A stretch of 64,000 nt of DNA, taken from contig DCKD01000078.1 in assembly GCA_002320245.1 (NCBI GenBank), positions 1 to 64,000 of the forward strand, in the 5' to 3' direction. Made by a program: the position numbers and the translations under genes. Every line of letters starts with the position of its first letter. Position 1 is the stretch's first letter. This DNA comes from Lachnospiraceae bacterium UBA1683 (lineage in GTDB: Bacteria > Bacillota > Clostridia > Lachnospirales > Lachnospiraceae). Under the pieces are notes generated by a model. It was not told the origin of the DNA. It searched no databases and saw nothing but the letters and a program-made list of their open reading frames with translations. Below are positions 17,425-26,417 of the stretch, piece after piece.

Positions 17425-18375
17425 CTAAGCTTCTTCACTTTCATTCACGTTTCCGTAAAATAATGCATTTACAAACTCATCGGCATCAAACTTCTGCAAA
17501 TCATCTATCGACTCTCCGACTCCGATATATTTTACCGGAATACCAAGCTCCGCCTGAATCGCAACTGCAATTCCACCCTTTGCAGTTCCATCCATCTTCG
17601 TCAGAATCACCCCCGTAATATCTGTCACTTCATTGAACTCCTTTGCCTGCGCAAGTGCATTCTGCCCGGTTGTGGCATCCAGCACAACCATCGTCTCACG
17701 GTAGGCCTCCGGATATTCTCGCTCAATCACGCGGTTGATTTTCTTTAGTTCCTCCATCAGATTTTTTTTATTGTGCAGGCGTCCTGCCGTATCACAGAGC
17801 AAAATATCTGCCTTTCGCGCTTTTGCCGCTGCCACTGCGTCAAATACAACGGCTGCCGGATCCGAACCCTCCTGTCCTCCAATCATCTCAGCCTGCGCAC
17901 GGTTTGCCCATTCTTTCAGTTGTTCCCCCGCCGCCGCACGAAATGTATCTGCCGCCGCAAGGATGACTTTCTTCCCCTGTGCGCGGAACTTACCCGCGAG
18001 CTTCCCGATTGTCGTTGTCTTGCCGACACCATTGACGCCAATGACAAATACGACCGACTGCTGATTCTCAAATTCATATGCAGTCTCTCCCACATCCATC
18101 TGCTCTTTGATGCTTTGAATCAGAAGTTCCCGGCACGCAATCGGTTCTTTGATGTGTTGTTCTTTTACCTTCTTTTTCAAATCTTCGATAATTTCCATCG
18201 TTGTCTTCACACCCAAGTCTCCCATGATGAGTGTTTCTTCCAACTCTTCATAAAAATCATCATCAATATTGGAAAAACCGCGAAAAATACTGTCCATGCC
18301 AGACACAATATTGTCTCTCGTCTTTGTCAGTCCGGAGACAAGGCGCTTAAAAAAGCCTTGTTTTTCTTCTCCCAT
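17425..18375 (-). CDS. ftsY: Signal recognition particle receptor FtsY
   Basis: GTPase receptor that takes ribosome-SRP complexes to the membrane translocon. 316 residues; short acidic A domain, N domain from about 30, then the NG GTPase with GVNGVGKTTT from 113, DTAGRLHNKKNL, and TKMDGTAKGG. AAGGAGGG precedes the ATG. It is the third gene of the conserved rnc-smc-ftsY order, but a repeat block separates it from smc here. The N-terminal part is short compared with proteobacterial FtsY, normal for Firmicutes. Confidence 0.97.
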   Translation of the reverse strand: MGEEKQGFFKRLVSGLTKTRDNIVSGMDSIFRGFSNIDDDFYEELEETLIMGDLGVKTTMEIIEDLKKKVKEQHIKEPIACRELLIQSIKEQMDVGETAYEFENQQSVVFVIGVNGVGKTTTIGKLAGKFRAQGKKVILAAADTFRAAAGEQLKEWANRAQAEMIGGQEGSDPAAVVFDAVAAAKARKADILLCDTAGRLHNKKNLMEELKKINRVIEREYPEAYRETMVVLDATTGQNALAQAKEFNEVTDITGVILTKMDGTAKGGIAVAIQAELGIPVKYIGVGESIDDLQKFDADEFVNALFYGNVNESEEA

Positions 18376-18403
18376 TCTTCTATCCCTCCTTTTTCTGTCC
18401 CGC

Positions 18404-18520
18404 TTATTCCCGCGGGCAACGTGCCAGACGGATATGCCAGCATATCCATTTGGGCTGCTGCCGCGAGGGTCCAGTCCCCCCGCAGCTTGCTGTGTATGGA
18501 CAAATGTTATGCCCCTTCAG
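18404..18520. repeat. CCCGCGGGCAACG repeat between smc and ftsY
   Basis: Begins with TTATTCCCGCGGGCAACG and continues with CTGCCGCGAGGG, CCCCCGC and ATGCCCC blocks in the same order as the interior of element A1 (14466-14644). It ends at the smc stop codon. A related end (GCTGCAAGCAACGGGCAT) is found at 47589-47606. Confidence 0.65.
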
Positions 18521-21500
18521 CTTTTCTGCGGGGTGTCTGACTTCTCCAGTTCGTCTTCCAGCAAATCAACCGATACCAATGTGGAGACGCCTTTCTCCTG
18601 CATTGTAATACCGTAAAGCCGATCCGCCGCTGTCATCGTACCCCGCCGGTGCGTAATAACAATAAATTGCGTATGTCTGGTCAGTTTATGTAAATACTGC
18701 GCATAACGGTCTACGTTATTGTCATCCAGTGCCGCCTCAATCTCGTCGAGCAGACAGAACGGAGATGGTTTCAGGTTCTGGATGGCAAACAACAGTGAAA
18801 TCGCTGTCAGCGCTTTTTCTCCGCCGGAAAGCTGCATCATATTTTGCAGTTTCTTGCCCGGTGGCTGTGCGATAATACGGATTCCCGCCTCAAGCACATC
18901 CTCATCTTCCATCAATTCCAGTGTGCCCTTTCCTCCGCCAAAAAGCTGCTTGAACACACTGTCAAACTCTTTTCGGATTAACTCAAACTGCTCTTGGAAC
19001 TGCCTGCGCATAGCAGTATCCAGCTCCTCGATAATCTGCTCAAGCGACGCCTCAGCCTCCACCAAATCATCATGCTGCGCTTTCAGGAATTGATAGCGCT
19101 CCGAAACACTTTTATATTCCTCAATAGCATTGACATTGACATTTCCAAGTTTCTTGATCTCACCTTTCAATGTCTGAATCTGCCGTTTCATCTCAGCAAG
19201 GTCAGTCAGATTTTCGTTGCGGAGTTCCAGTGCGCGGCTGTAAGTCAGCTCGTATTCATCCCACATATAGTTAATCTGCTTGTCCGAAGCCTCTTCATAG
19301 GATTCCTTCCGGCTGTTCAGACGGAAACACTCCTTATCCAAATCTGACATATGTTTGGATAATTCCTCCCGCTTGCCAAGAAAGGCCTTATGTTTCTGAT
19401 TCAGCTCATCCCGCTGTTTTATCTGGGTTTGGATTTCCATCTGGATTTCCGCAAACAGTTCCTTTGACTCTTCTATCGTCTTGCGTATACCTGCAATTTC
19501 CTGCTCCTTCGCAGCGATTTCATCCGATGCGTTACCTTTATTTTTATCCAGTTCTTTTAATTCTTCCTCGAATCTTCCAATTTCCTCTTCGATACGATGC
19601 GTATTTTCACGGATAAAAGTATGCTGCTGTTCCAGACTTGCATAAGACAAATGTACTTCCTCCGAGTGTTTTAACTGAACACTTTCCTTCTCCCGGTCAG
19701 TTTCCAGTTCCTGCTGCAATACCTTTGTCCTTGCATTCAGCTCCTGTTCCAGATGCTCCGATGCCTCCAGCTCCATCTGGATCGAATCCTCGTTATCCCG
19801 AATCTCCCGGAGTCTTGTTTCCAAATCACGCTGTTCATTCTGATATCTCTGCTGTCTCATTGCCAGTTCACGCTGTTTGGACTGTATCTGCTCAACATTC
19901 ATTTTTGCTGTATTTTCAACAACCGATGCATCCCGCAGCTTCTGTTGGATGGCATCGATTTCGTTATAGCATCCTGCACGCTTCTGTTTCAGCTCATTTA
20001 CCGACCGTTCCATGTCATCCATCTCTTTTTTCAACATGGCAACCGTCTTCTCAAATTCTTCAATCTCCCGCCGTCTGCTAAGCAGATTACTGGAGTTTTT
20101 GAATGCTCCGCCGGTCATCGAACCGCCCGGATTAATCAAATCCCCTTCCAGCGTAACCAATCGCAGCGACTGTCTGTATTTCTTTGCAATGGCAATTCCA
20201 TGGTCAATATGCTCCACCACAATCGTCCGCCCAAGCAACTGATCCGCAAGCCTCTGAAACTTTCTGTCTACATGCACCAGCGCATTTGCAAGACCGATTA
20301 CTCCCGGTTCTCTTAATGCCTCATCGTTACGGATTCCTCCATTGCCATGCATGCTGGTCAGCGGAAGAAATGTTGCCCGTCCGAATTTATTCTGTTTCAA
20401 ATACTGAATCATGCGTTTGGCAGTTTCCTCATTGTCCGTTACAATATTTTGAATGCTGCCGCCCAACGCCGTTTCTACCGCAACCTCATACTCTTTATCA
20501 ACCTTGATAATGTCAGCAACTACACCGAGCAGCCCTGGTTCCCTGTCCCTGTTGCCCATCACCCTCCGGATGCTGTTGCCGTATCCGTCATAACGTTCCG
20601 TAATATTTTTCAGTGATTCCAGTCTGGAAGACTCCCTGTGATATGCAGTCTGTCCAATCCGCAGTTTTTCCTGTTGATTTGAAAGTTCTTCCTGATACGC
20701 CTCAATTTCCTGTTCGTTTTTCTGAATCCGGGCTGTATACTCCGCAATTTCGGCCTGCACGAGCTGCAGCTCTCCCTCATAACCGGACAGTACCGAATTC
20801 TTCTGTGCACCTTCGCTTGCAATTTCCAGTATCAGCTTATTCAGCTCTGCACGTCTTGTTGTAATCTGTTCCTGTGTTGTCGTAAAATGCTGAATCTTTG
20901 CTTTTGTAGAAGCACGGTTATTCAGCAGCTCAATAATCTCCTGCTTACTGCGCTCTATCTCGGCCGTTTTCTCCGCAATCCTGCTTTGAATTTCAATCAG
21001 TTCATTCTGTGCCGCCGTATCATTCCCCGTAACGGCGGCAAGCCTTTCCTGTACCTCTGCCTCTTCCTTTCCAAGTCCTTCCAACTGTCCGCGGCGTGCC
21101 TCTATCTCGGCATCAATCGTATGACGGCGGTTATCATAGTGTTCGTCATTCATACGGACCGTGTTAATCTGCTCTTTTAAGACATTAATCTGTCCTTCGA
21201 GCTGCTGCTTTAAGAGATTTGTCTCATTCAACTGGTTTTTCGCCTTTTCAATGGAAAAATCAATGCCATCCACCTCTTCTTCAATGGCTTCATACTCCGC
21301 TTTCATATCCTCATAGCGGACATTTGCTTCGTCCAGCTCTTCCGCGGCAATCTGCAATTGACCGTCAAGCTCTTTTATCTGCTCTTTGATGCGCTCCGTC
21401 TCCAACAAAAACATATTGATATCGAACGTCTTCAGTTCTTCTTTTTTCTTCAGGTATTCTCTTGCCACCTCAGACTGACGCTGCAGCGGGCCAATCTGTT

Positions 21501-22098
21501 TTTCCAGCTCTGCAAGGATATCGTTGACACGCGTCAGATTCAGACGCTCCTCTTCCAGCTTTTTCAGCGACATATTTTTTCTGCGCTTAAACTTTACAAT
21601 TCCTGCCGCCTCGTCAAACAGCTCACGGCGCTCCTCCGGTTTTCCGCTCAGAATCTTATCAATCTGTCCCTGCCCGATGATGGAGTATCCCTCTTTACCG
21701 ATACCGGTATCATAGAACATTTCATTGATATCCTTGAGACGGCACGCAGCACCGTTAATCAGATACTCACTCTCTCCGGAGCGGTACAGCTTTCGCGTCA
21801 CTGTCACTTCCCCATAATCCACCGGAAGCTTATGGTCCGCATTGTTCAGCGTAATCGCCACGGACGCATAACTGAGCGGCTTTCTGTTTTCCGTTCCGGA
21901 GAAAATGACATCCTGCATGGAGCCGCCGCGCAGTTGTTTCACCCGCTGCTCCCCCAGTACCCATCTCACCGCATCGGCGACATTACTCTTTCCGCTCCCG
22001 TTCGGTCCGACAATTCCGGTAATCCCTTCATGGAAGTCAAATTTGATTTTATTTGCAAAGGACTTAAACCCTTGTACTTCAATGCTTTTTAAATACAT
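18517..22098 (-). CDS. smc: Chromosome segregation protein SMC
   Basis: Structural-maintenance-of-chromosomes ATPase that loops and organises the nucleoid together with ScpA and ScpB. 1193 residues, the usual length. Walker A GPNGSGKS at 31-38; long heptad-rich coiled coils on each side of a glycine-rich hinge around 500-680 (GVVADIIKV to GGSMTGGAFKNSS); C-terminal signature LSGGEKALTA and Walker B CLLDEIEAALDD. AGGTGAC precedes the ATG, 12 bases after rnc. The 3' end touches the repeat block before ftsY. Confidence 0.98.
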   Translation of the reverse strand: MYLKSIEVQGFKSFANKIKFDFHEGITGIVGPNGSGKSNVADAVRWVLGEQRVKQLRGGSMQDVIFSGTENRKPLSYASVAITLNNADHKLPVDYGEVTVTRKLYRSGESEYLINGAACRLKDINEMFYDTGIGKEGYSIIGQGQIDKILSGKPEERRELFDEAAGIVKFKRRKNMSLKKLEEERLNLTRVNDILAELEKQIGPLQRQSEVAREYLKKKEELKTFDINMFLLETERIKEQIKELDGQLQIAAEELDEANVRYEDMKAEYEAIEEEVDGIDFSIEKAKNQLNETNLLKQQLEGQINVLKEQINTVRMNDEHYDNRRHTIDAEIEARRGQLEGLGKEEAEVQERLAAVTGNDTAAQNELIEIQSRIAEKTAEIERSKQEIIELLNNRASTKAKIQHFTTTQEQITTRRAELNKLILEIASEGAQKNSVLSGYEGELQLVQAEIAEYTARIQKNEQEIEAYQEELSNQQEKLRIGQTAYHRESSRLESLKNITERYDGYGNSIRRVMGNRDREPGLLGVVADIIKVDKEYEVAVETALGGSIQNIVTDNEETAKRMIQYLKQNKFGRATFLPLTSMHGNGGIRNDEALREPGVIGLANALVHVDRKFQRLADQLLGRTIVVEHIDHGIAIAKKYRQSLRLVTLEGDLINPGGSMTGGAFKNSSNLLSRRREIEEFEKTVAMLKKEMDDMERSVNELKQKRAGCYNEIDAIQQKLRDASVVENTAKMNVEQIQSKQRELAMRQQRYQNEQRDLETRLREIRDNEDSIQMELEASEHLEQELNARTKVLQQELETDREKESVQLKHSEEVHLSYASLEQQHTFIRENTHRIEEEIGRFEEELKELDKNKGNASDEIAAKEQEIAGIRKTIEESKELFAEIQMEIQTQIKQRDELNQKHKAFLGKREELSKHMSDLDKECFRLNSRKESYEEASDKQINYMWDEYELTYSRALELRNENLTDLAEMKRQIQTLKGEIKKLGNVNVNAIEEYKSVSERYQFLKAQHDDLVEAEASLEQIIEELDTAMRRQFQEQFELIRKEFDSVFKQLFGGGKGTLELMEDEDVLEAGIRIIAQPPGKKLQNMMQLSGGEKALTAISLLFAIQNLKPSPFCLLDEIEAALDDNNVDRYAQYLHKLTRHTQFIVITHRRGTMTAADRLYGITMQEKGVSTLVSVDLLEDELEKSDTPQKS

Positions 22099-22110
22099 TT
22101 GTCACCTGCT

Positions 22111-22800
22111 CTATTTCTGTTTTTTCAGTTCCAGAATGGCATGATATGCCGCCTGCTGCTCCGCCGCCTTTTTCGTGCGTCCCTTGCCCGTTCCATAGCT
22201 TATGTCTCCGATATGCACCTCGACATAAAAGGATTTGTCGTGGTCCGGACCTTCTTCTTTTAACAATTCATAACAAATTGGCTGGTTTAATTTTGACTGA
22301 ACAATCTCCTGCAAAATAGTCTTGCTATCAAAAAAGAGCTTTTTATTTTCTAAATCCGACAAAATGAATCTGTGGATAAACTCTTTCGCATTAGCAAAAC
22401 CACCGTCCAAATAAATTGCTCCAATCAGCGCCTCCATCGCATCGGAAGTTACCGAATCCCGTTGCCTTCCTCCAGTTGCCTCCTCACCTTTTCCAAGCAG
22501 CAGGAAGCTTCCCAACTCAATATCCCTCGCGCAAAATGCGAGTGATGGCTCACACACCATACTGGCTCTTGTCTTTGTCAGTTTTCCTTCCGGAACTTCC
22601 GGATTATCCAAAAACAAGAATTCACTGGATACCAGCTCCAGTACTGCATCCCCGAGAAATTCCAAACGCTCGTTACAATGATATTTCGGCAAGTGTTTTT
22701 CATTCGTATAAGAACTGTGCATCAGAGCGTGCTTCAGCAGAGATTCATCTTTAAACTCATACCCGATTCTCTTCTGCAGTCCTTTTAATCTATTCTTCAT
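22111..22800 (-). CDS. rnc: Ribonuclease III
   Basis: Cuts double-stranded RNA in rRNA and mRNA processing. 229 residues: catalytic domain with the signature NERLEFLGD at 43-51 and a second acidic cluster DAMEALIGAIYLDGG near 119, then a C-terminal double-stranded-RNA-binding domain ending GRTKKAAEQQAAYHAILEL. It is followed after 12 bases by smc and preceded by acpP, whose terminator lies between them, so rnc-smc-ftsY is probably read partly by readthrough or from its own promoter. Confidence 0.97.
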   Translation of the reverse strand: MKNRLKGLQKRIGYEFKDESLLKHALMHSSYTNEKHLPKYHCNERLEFLGDAVLELVSSEFLFLDNPEVPEGKLTKTRASMVCEPSLAFCARDIELGSFLLLGKGEEATGGRQRDSVTSDAMEALIGAIYLDGGFANAKEFIHRFILSDLENKKLFFDSKTILQEIVQSKLNQPICYELLKEEGPDHDKSFYVEVHIGDISYGTGKGRTKKAAEQQAAYHAILELKKQK

Positions 22801-22833
22801 ATAAAATACTCCCTGACTTTTTCTTTTAAAACG

Positions 22834-22855
22834 AAAAAGCCCACATAGGGCTTTT
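22834..22855 (-). terminator. Terminator between acpP and rnc
   Basis: On the minus strand AAAAGCCC, five-base loop, GGGCTTTTT, then CGTTTT. It stands 16 bases after the acpP stop and would lower transcription into rnc relative to the abundantly needed ACP. Confidence 0.75.
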
Positions 22856-22871
22856 CCGTAGTTTCACCTGA

Positions 22872-23105
22872 TTATTTTCCTGCCTCATTTCTAATCTGGT
22901 CAACTGCATCCTGTACAGTAGAAATGTGCTCAACAGCATCATCCGGAATCTCAATATCAAATTCTTCCTCAATCTTCAGCACAATCTGAATGACATCCAG
23001 GGAATCCGCTGCCAAATCTTCAACAAACCTGCTCTCCGGCTTTACATCCTCTTCATTCAGGTTCATCTCTTCTGCAATGATTTTCTGTATCTTTTTAAAT
23101 TCCAT
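22872..23105 (-). CDS. acpP: Acyl carrier protein
   Basis: Carries growing fatty-acyl chains on a phosphopantetheine arm. 77 residues, acidic, with the attachment serine at 35 in AADSLDVIQ and the helix IEEEFDIEIPDD. AAGGAGGATG lies before the ATG. It sits directly downstream of plsX, which draws acyl groups from acyl-ACP, and is followed by a terminator. Duplicate ACPs exist in some clostridia; this one lies in the standard fatty-acid neighbourhood. Confidence 0.97.
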   Translation of the reverse strand: MEFKKIQKIIAEEMNLNEEDVKPESRFVEDLAADSLDVIQIVLKIEEEFDIEIPDDAVEHISTVQDAVDQIRNEAGK

Positions 23106-23192
23106 TATTGTCCATCCTCCTTATTCTTTGTGTTTTGTCCTTTCTTCTCCATCCTTCGCCGGCATTTTCACTGCCTGCGTTCATTGTCCCGT

Positions 23193-24212
23193 TCAGGCTT
23201 CTTTACTTTCTGTTTGAATCGCCGCTGCAATCTTATCACTGATGTTCTGCTCTTTGAATGTCACACACTGGATAATGGAATTGCACACTTCCGTTGATTT
23301 GGAACTTCCGTGTGTCTTCACGACAAGTCCTTTCAGTCCGAGCATCGGAGCTCCGCCATACCCACTGGCATCGAATTCTTTCAGTGTCGTCTTCAATGCC
23401 GGTTTCACAAGCAGCGCGCCAATCTTGCTACGAAGATTTACCATCATGCCGCTCTTTACCTTGCTGAGCAGCGTCCCGGCAATCCCCTCGTACATCTTCA
23501 GGATTACATTTCCGACAAATGCCTCGCACACAATCACATCAACGGCCCCGGCCGGGATATCTCTTGCTTCCACACTGCCGGCAAAGTTGATGCCGCTGCA
23601 TTCTTTTAATAGCGGGAATGTCTCCCTTACCAGTGCATTCCCTTTTTCCTCCTCGGCACCGATATTCACGATACCGACAGTCGGATTCTTCTTCCCGACA
23701 ACATGCTCCATATAGATAGCCCCCATCTTTGCAAACTGTACCAGATGCGCCGGTCTTGCATCTACATTTGCCCCGCAGTCAATCAGAAGGGAAACTCCTC
23801 TGGCTGTCGGAATCAACGGCGCCAACGGCGTCCGCTCTACACCTTTTATCTTGCCCACAAGCAATTGTCCGCCGACGAGCACCGCGCCGGAATTCCCCGC
23901 CGACACAACCGCGTCCGCCTTCTTATCGTGAACCAGCCGCATCGCAACAGACATGGATGAATCTTTCTTCCTCCGGATGGCAAGCACCGGAGGTTCTGCC
24001 ATCTCAATCTCTTCTGTCGCGTTGACAATTTCCAACTGTTCTTTCGGATATTCATATCCGCTCAGTGTTTCTTTCAGCACTTCTTCCCTGCCGACCAACA
24101 GCACTTTGATATCCTGCCGTTTTTTTATCGCCTCAACTGCTCCTTTTACAATCTCACCGGGCGCATTGTCTCCGCCCATTGCATCCAGAGCTACCTTTGT
24201 AATCTCGGACAT
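23193..24212 (-). CDS. plsX: Phosphate acyltransferase PlsX
   Basis: Converts acyl-ACP to acyl phosphate, the donor used by PlsY. 339 residues, with the family opening ALDAMGGDNAPGEIVKGA, the central AVVSAGNSGAVLVGG and the later KPALKTTLKEFDASGYGGAPMLGLKG. AAGGAGG precedes the ATG. Upstream rpmF ends in a terminator, and a promoter is seen between them. In Bacillus plsX is repressed by FapR; no FapR-like palindrome is evident here. Confidence 0.97.
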   Translation of the reverse strand: MSEITKVALDAMGGDNAPGEIVKGAVEAIKKRQDIKVLLVGREEVLKETLSGYEYPKEQLEIVNATEEIEMAEPPVLAIRRKKDSSMSVAMRLVHDKKADAVVSAGNSGAVLVGGQLLVGKIKGVERTPLAPLIPTARGVSLLIDCGANVDARPAHLVQFAKMGAIYMEHVVGKKNPTVGIVNIGAEEEKGNALVRETFPLLKECSGINFAGSVEARDIPAGAVDVIVCEAFVGNVILKMYEGIAGTLLSKVKSGMMVNLRSKIGALLVKPALKTTLKEFDASGYGGAPMLGLKGLVVKTHGSSKSTEVCNSIIQCVTFKEQNISDKIAAAIQTESKEA

Positions 24213-24241
24213 CTCTTTTCCTCCTTACGTCACTGCTTATA

Positions 24242-24270
24242 ATTTTACTAAACATCATATTAAAAATCAA
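24242..24270 (-). promoter_or_regulatory. Probable plsX promoter
   Basis: TTGATT (24265-24270), 17 bases, TAAAAT (24242-24247) on the minus strand, between the rpmF terminator and plsX. Confidence 0.6.
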
Positions 24271-24280
24271 TATGAAAGAG

Positions 24281-24312
24281 AAAAAAAGAGCTTTCCGATT
24301 ACCGGAAAGCTC
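24281..24312 (-). terminator. Terminator after rpmF
   Basis: On the minus strand GAGCTTTCCG, loop, CGGAAAGCTC and then seven T. It ends the yceD-rpmF transcript 14 bases after the rpmF stop. Confidence 0.92.
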
Positions 24313-24325
24313 CCGCACTCTGTCA

Positions 24326-24505
24326 TTAATCAACAGAAATGATTTCTTTTTTGTTGTAGCTACCACAAGCCTTACATACTCTGTGAGGCATCATAAGTTC
24401 TCCACACTTGCTGCATTTCACAAGGTTCGGAGCGCTCATCTTCCAGTTAGCTCTTCTCTTATCTCTTCTTGCTTTAGAAGATTTATTCTTTGGACAGATA
24501 GACAT
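24326..24505 (-). CDS. rpmF: 50S ribosomal protein L32
   Basis: Small ribosomal protein of 59 residues beginning MSICPKNKSSKARRDKRR. The C-terminal half has a zinc ribbon with CSKCGE and CKACGS pairs, the C+ form of L32. AGGAGG lies upstream and the gene starts three bases after the DUF177 stop, the standard yceD-rpmF pairing. Lost from longer-ORF lists only because it is short. Confidence 0.96.
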   Translation of the reverse strand: MSICPKNKSSKARRDKRRANWKMSAPNLVKCSKCGELMMPHRVCKACGSYNKKEIISVD

Positions 24506-24508
24506 AGG

Positions 24509-25036
24509 TTACACCTCCTTAAAATTCTTAAACAGATCACGGACAACTGACATTCTTGGATCAAGACTCATGTCTTCACAGTCACAAGTACCCTTATTTA
24601 AGTTCTGACCACAAACGTTGCAAATGCCCTTGCAGTCTTCACTGCAAAGAATTTTCGTCGGCCATCCTATTAATATCTCGTTATAGAGCATTTTGTCCAC
24701 GTCAAGATAATATCCGTCAATAAAACTGGACTCATCGAATCCTTCTTTCAGCTCCCCATCTGATTGTCCGAGATTTACATATTTCGTAAAATCCAGCGCA
24801 AATTCCTGCTCCACATCCTCCAGACAGCGGTCACACGGAATCACAATGCAGAGACTTGTCTCTGCTTTTATCCGCAATTCTCTCTCTTTCACATGAGAAA
24901 CAACTATATGCACAGGTTCTTTTCGAAGAATCGGATATGAGCCGGCTTTCATCTGAAAGCTGTCCATCTCCATCTGTACAATTTCGTCAATCGTCTGATG
25001 ACGGTCTGATAATACGTCTGATAGGTTCATTAACAT
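24509..25036 (-). CDS. yceD: YceD/DUF177 family protein
   Basis: 175-residue protein of the DUF177 family, nearly always encoded before rpmF; family members have been tied to 23S rRNA accumulation. The C-terminal half has metal-binding-type cysteine pairs CSEDCKGICNVCG and CDC, plus IPCDRCLEDVE in the middle. The start is taken at the ATG with AGGAG seven bases upstream; the longer frame begins six codons earlier, across that site. The molecular role is not established. Confidence 0.88.
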   Translation of the reverse strand: MLMNLSDVLSDRHQTIDEIVQMEMDSFQMKAGSYPILRKEPVHIVVSHVKERELRIKAETSLCIVIPCDRCLEDVEQEFALDFTKYVNLGQSDGELKEGFDESSFIDGYYLDVDKMLYNEILIGWPTKILCSEDCKGICNVCGQNLNKGTCDCEDMSLDPRMSVVRDLFKNFKEV

Positions 25037-25129
25037 CGCACTTCTCCTATTCACACAAAGACTATTATACCATGCAAAATGCGTTTGTCAATAAAAAATT
25101 ATACATTCTGCAACATTTTTCTGCAAAAC

Positions 25130-25156
25130 CAGTGGCGGGAGTAAATCCCGCCACTG
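25130..25156 (-). terminator. Hairpin after ackA
   Basis: CAGTGGCGGGA (25130-25140) pairs with TCCCGCCACTG (25146-25156) around a five-base loop. On the minus strand it is followed by GGTTTTGC, a modest T-run, and it lies 35 bases past the acetate kinase stop. Confidence 0.8.
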
Positions 25157-25191
25157 CTTGTCTTTATTCGTTCTGAAGAAAACGGTATTCC

Positions 25192-26382
25192 TTAAATCAG
25201 GGCTACTGTCTCTCTTGCAATTGCAAGCTCTTCGTTCGTTGGTATAACAAGAACTTTCACCTTAGAATCCGGTGTGGAAATAACGATTTCCTCACCTCTC
25301 TTGGCATTTGCTTCTTTGTCGATTGTAACACCAAGGTATCCGAAATAGCTGCAGACTTTCTCACGTACCGGAACAGAGTTCTCACCAATACCTGCGGTGA
25401 AGACGATATTGTCGACACCGTTCATGGCTGCAACATAAGCTCCGACATATTTTGCCACTCTGTAGCAGAATACTTCGATTGCAATCTTAGCAGGTCCGTT
25501 CCCTGCCTCAGATGCCTCCAACAGGTCACGGAAATCGCTGGAAAGGTTGTTGGACAATCCGAACACGCCGGATTTCTTATTCAGCATATTCATCAGTCCT
25601 TCAATATCAAGGTTCTCTTTCTTGGCAATGAACTCCAGGATAGCCGGATCAATATCTCCGGAACGGGTTCCCATTACAAGTCCTTCCAGCGGTGTCAGCC
25701 CCATAGAAGTATCTACAGATTTTCCGTTCAGGACTGCGGATACACTGGCGCCGTTGCCAAGATGGCATACGATTGTCTTTGTCTGGTCATAAGGCACTCC
25801 GACAAGTTCAGCAGCTCTCTTGGATACAAAGCTGTGGCTTGTACCATGGAATCCGTATCGTCTTACTTTATATTTCTCATAATACTCATATGGAAGACCG
25901 TACATATATGCTTTCTCCGGCATTGTCTGATGGAAAGCCGTATCGAATACTGCTACCATAGGAGTCCCCGGCATCAGTTTCTCACATGCATTCACACCAA
26001 TCAGGTTTGCCGGATTGTGCAGGGGCGCAAGGTCATTACACTCTTCTACTGCTTTTTTCACTTCTTCTGTAATTACAACAGAGGATGCAAATTTTTCTCC
26101 GCCGTGTACAAGGCGGTGTCCGACCGCTCCGATTTCATCCAGACTCTTAACAACACCTGTTTTTTCATTGGTCAGAGCGTCAATTACAAACTGAATCGCC
26201 TCTGTATGTGTCGGCATTGCCAGTTCATTTACTTCTTTTTCTCCGCCGGCCGGCTGATAGGTCAGTCTTCCGTCGATTCCGATTCTCTCACAAAGCCCCT
26301 TTGCAAGAACCGCCTCTGTATCAGAGTTGATTAACTGGAATTTCAAAGATGAACTTCCACAGTTGATTACTAAAACGTTCAT
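25192..26382 (-). CDS. ackA: Acetate kinase
   Basis: Makes ATP and acetate from acetyl phosphate at the end of fermentation. 396 residues. The N-terminal VLVINCGSSSLKFQL, the centre VFDTAFHQTMP and RRYGFHGTSHSFVS, and CHLGNGASVSAV with GLTPLEGLVMGTRSGDIDP are the family's phosphate and substrate loops; FTAGIGENS lies near the end. AGGAGA precedes the ATG. It follows pta by 35 bases in the order pta-ackA. Confidence 0.98.
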   Translation of the reverse strand: MNVLVINCGSSSLKFQLINSDTEAVLAKGLCERIGIDGRLTYQPAGGEKEVNELAMPTHTEAIQFVIDALTNEKTGVVKSLDEIGAVGHRLVHGGEKFASSVVITEEVKKAVEECNDLAPLHNPANLIGVNACEKLMPGTPMVAVFDTAFHQTMPEKAYMYGLPYEYYEKYKVRRYGFHGTSHSFVSKRAAELVGVPYDQTKTIVCHLGNGASVSAVLNGKSVDTSMGLTPLEGLVMGTRSGDIDPAILEFIAKKENLDIEGLMNMLNKKSGVFGLSNNLSSDFRDLLEASEAGNGPAKIAIEVFCYRVAKYVGAYVAAMNGVDNIVFTAGIGENSVPVREKVCSYFGYLGVTIDKEANAKRGEEIVISTPDSKVKVLVIPTNEELAIARETVALI

Positions 26383-26417
26383 GTTATTTTCTCCTCATCT
26401 TTCAACTACGCTTCTCG

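Noticed and set aside
17773..18540. 255-codon plus frame across ftsY and the repeat block
   Set aside because: Antisense to ftsY; continues into a non-coding repeat.
24213..24325. FapR operator upstream of plsX
   Set aside because: Only weak AT-rich symmetry is present; nothing close to the known FapR palindrome.
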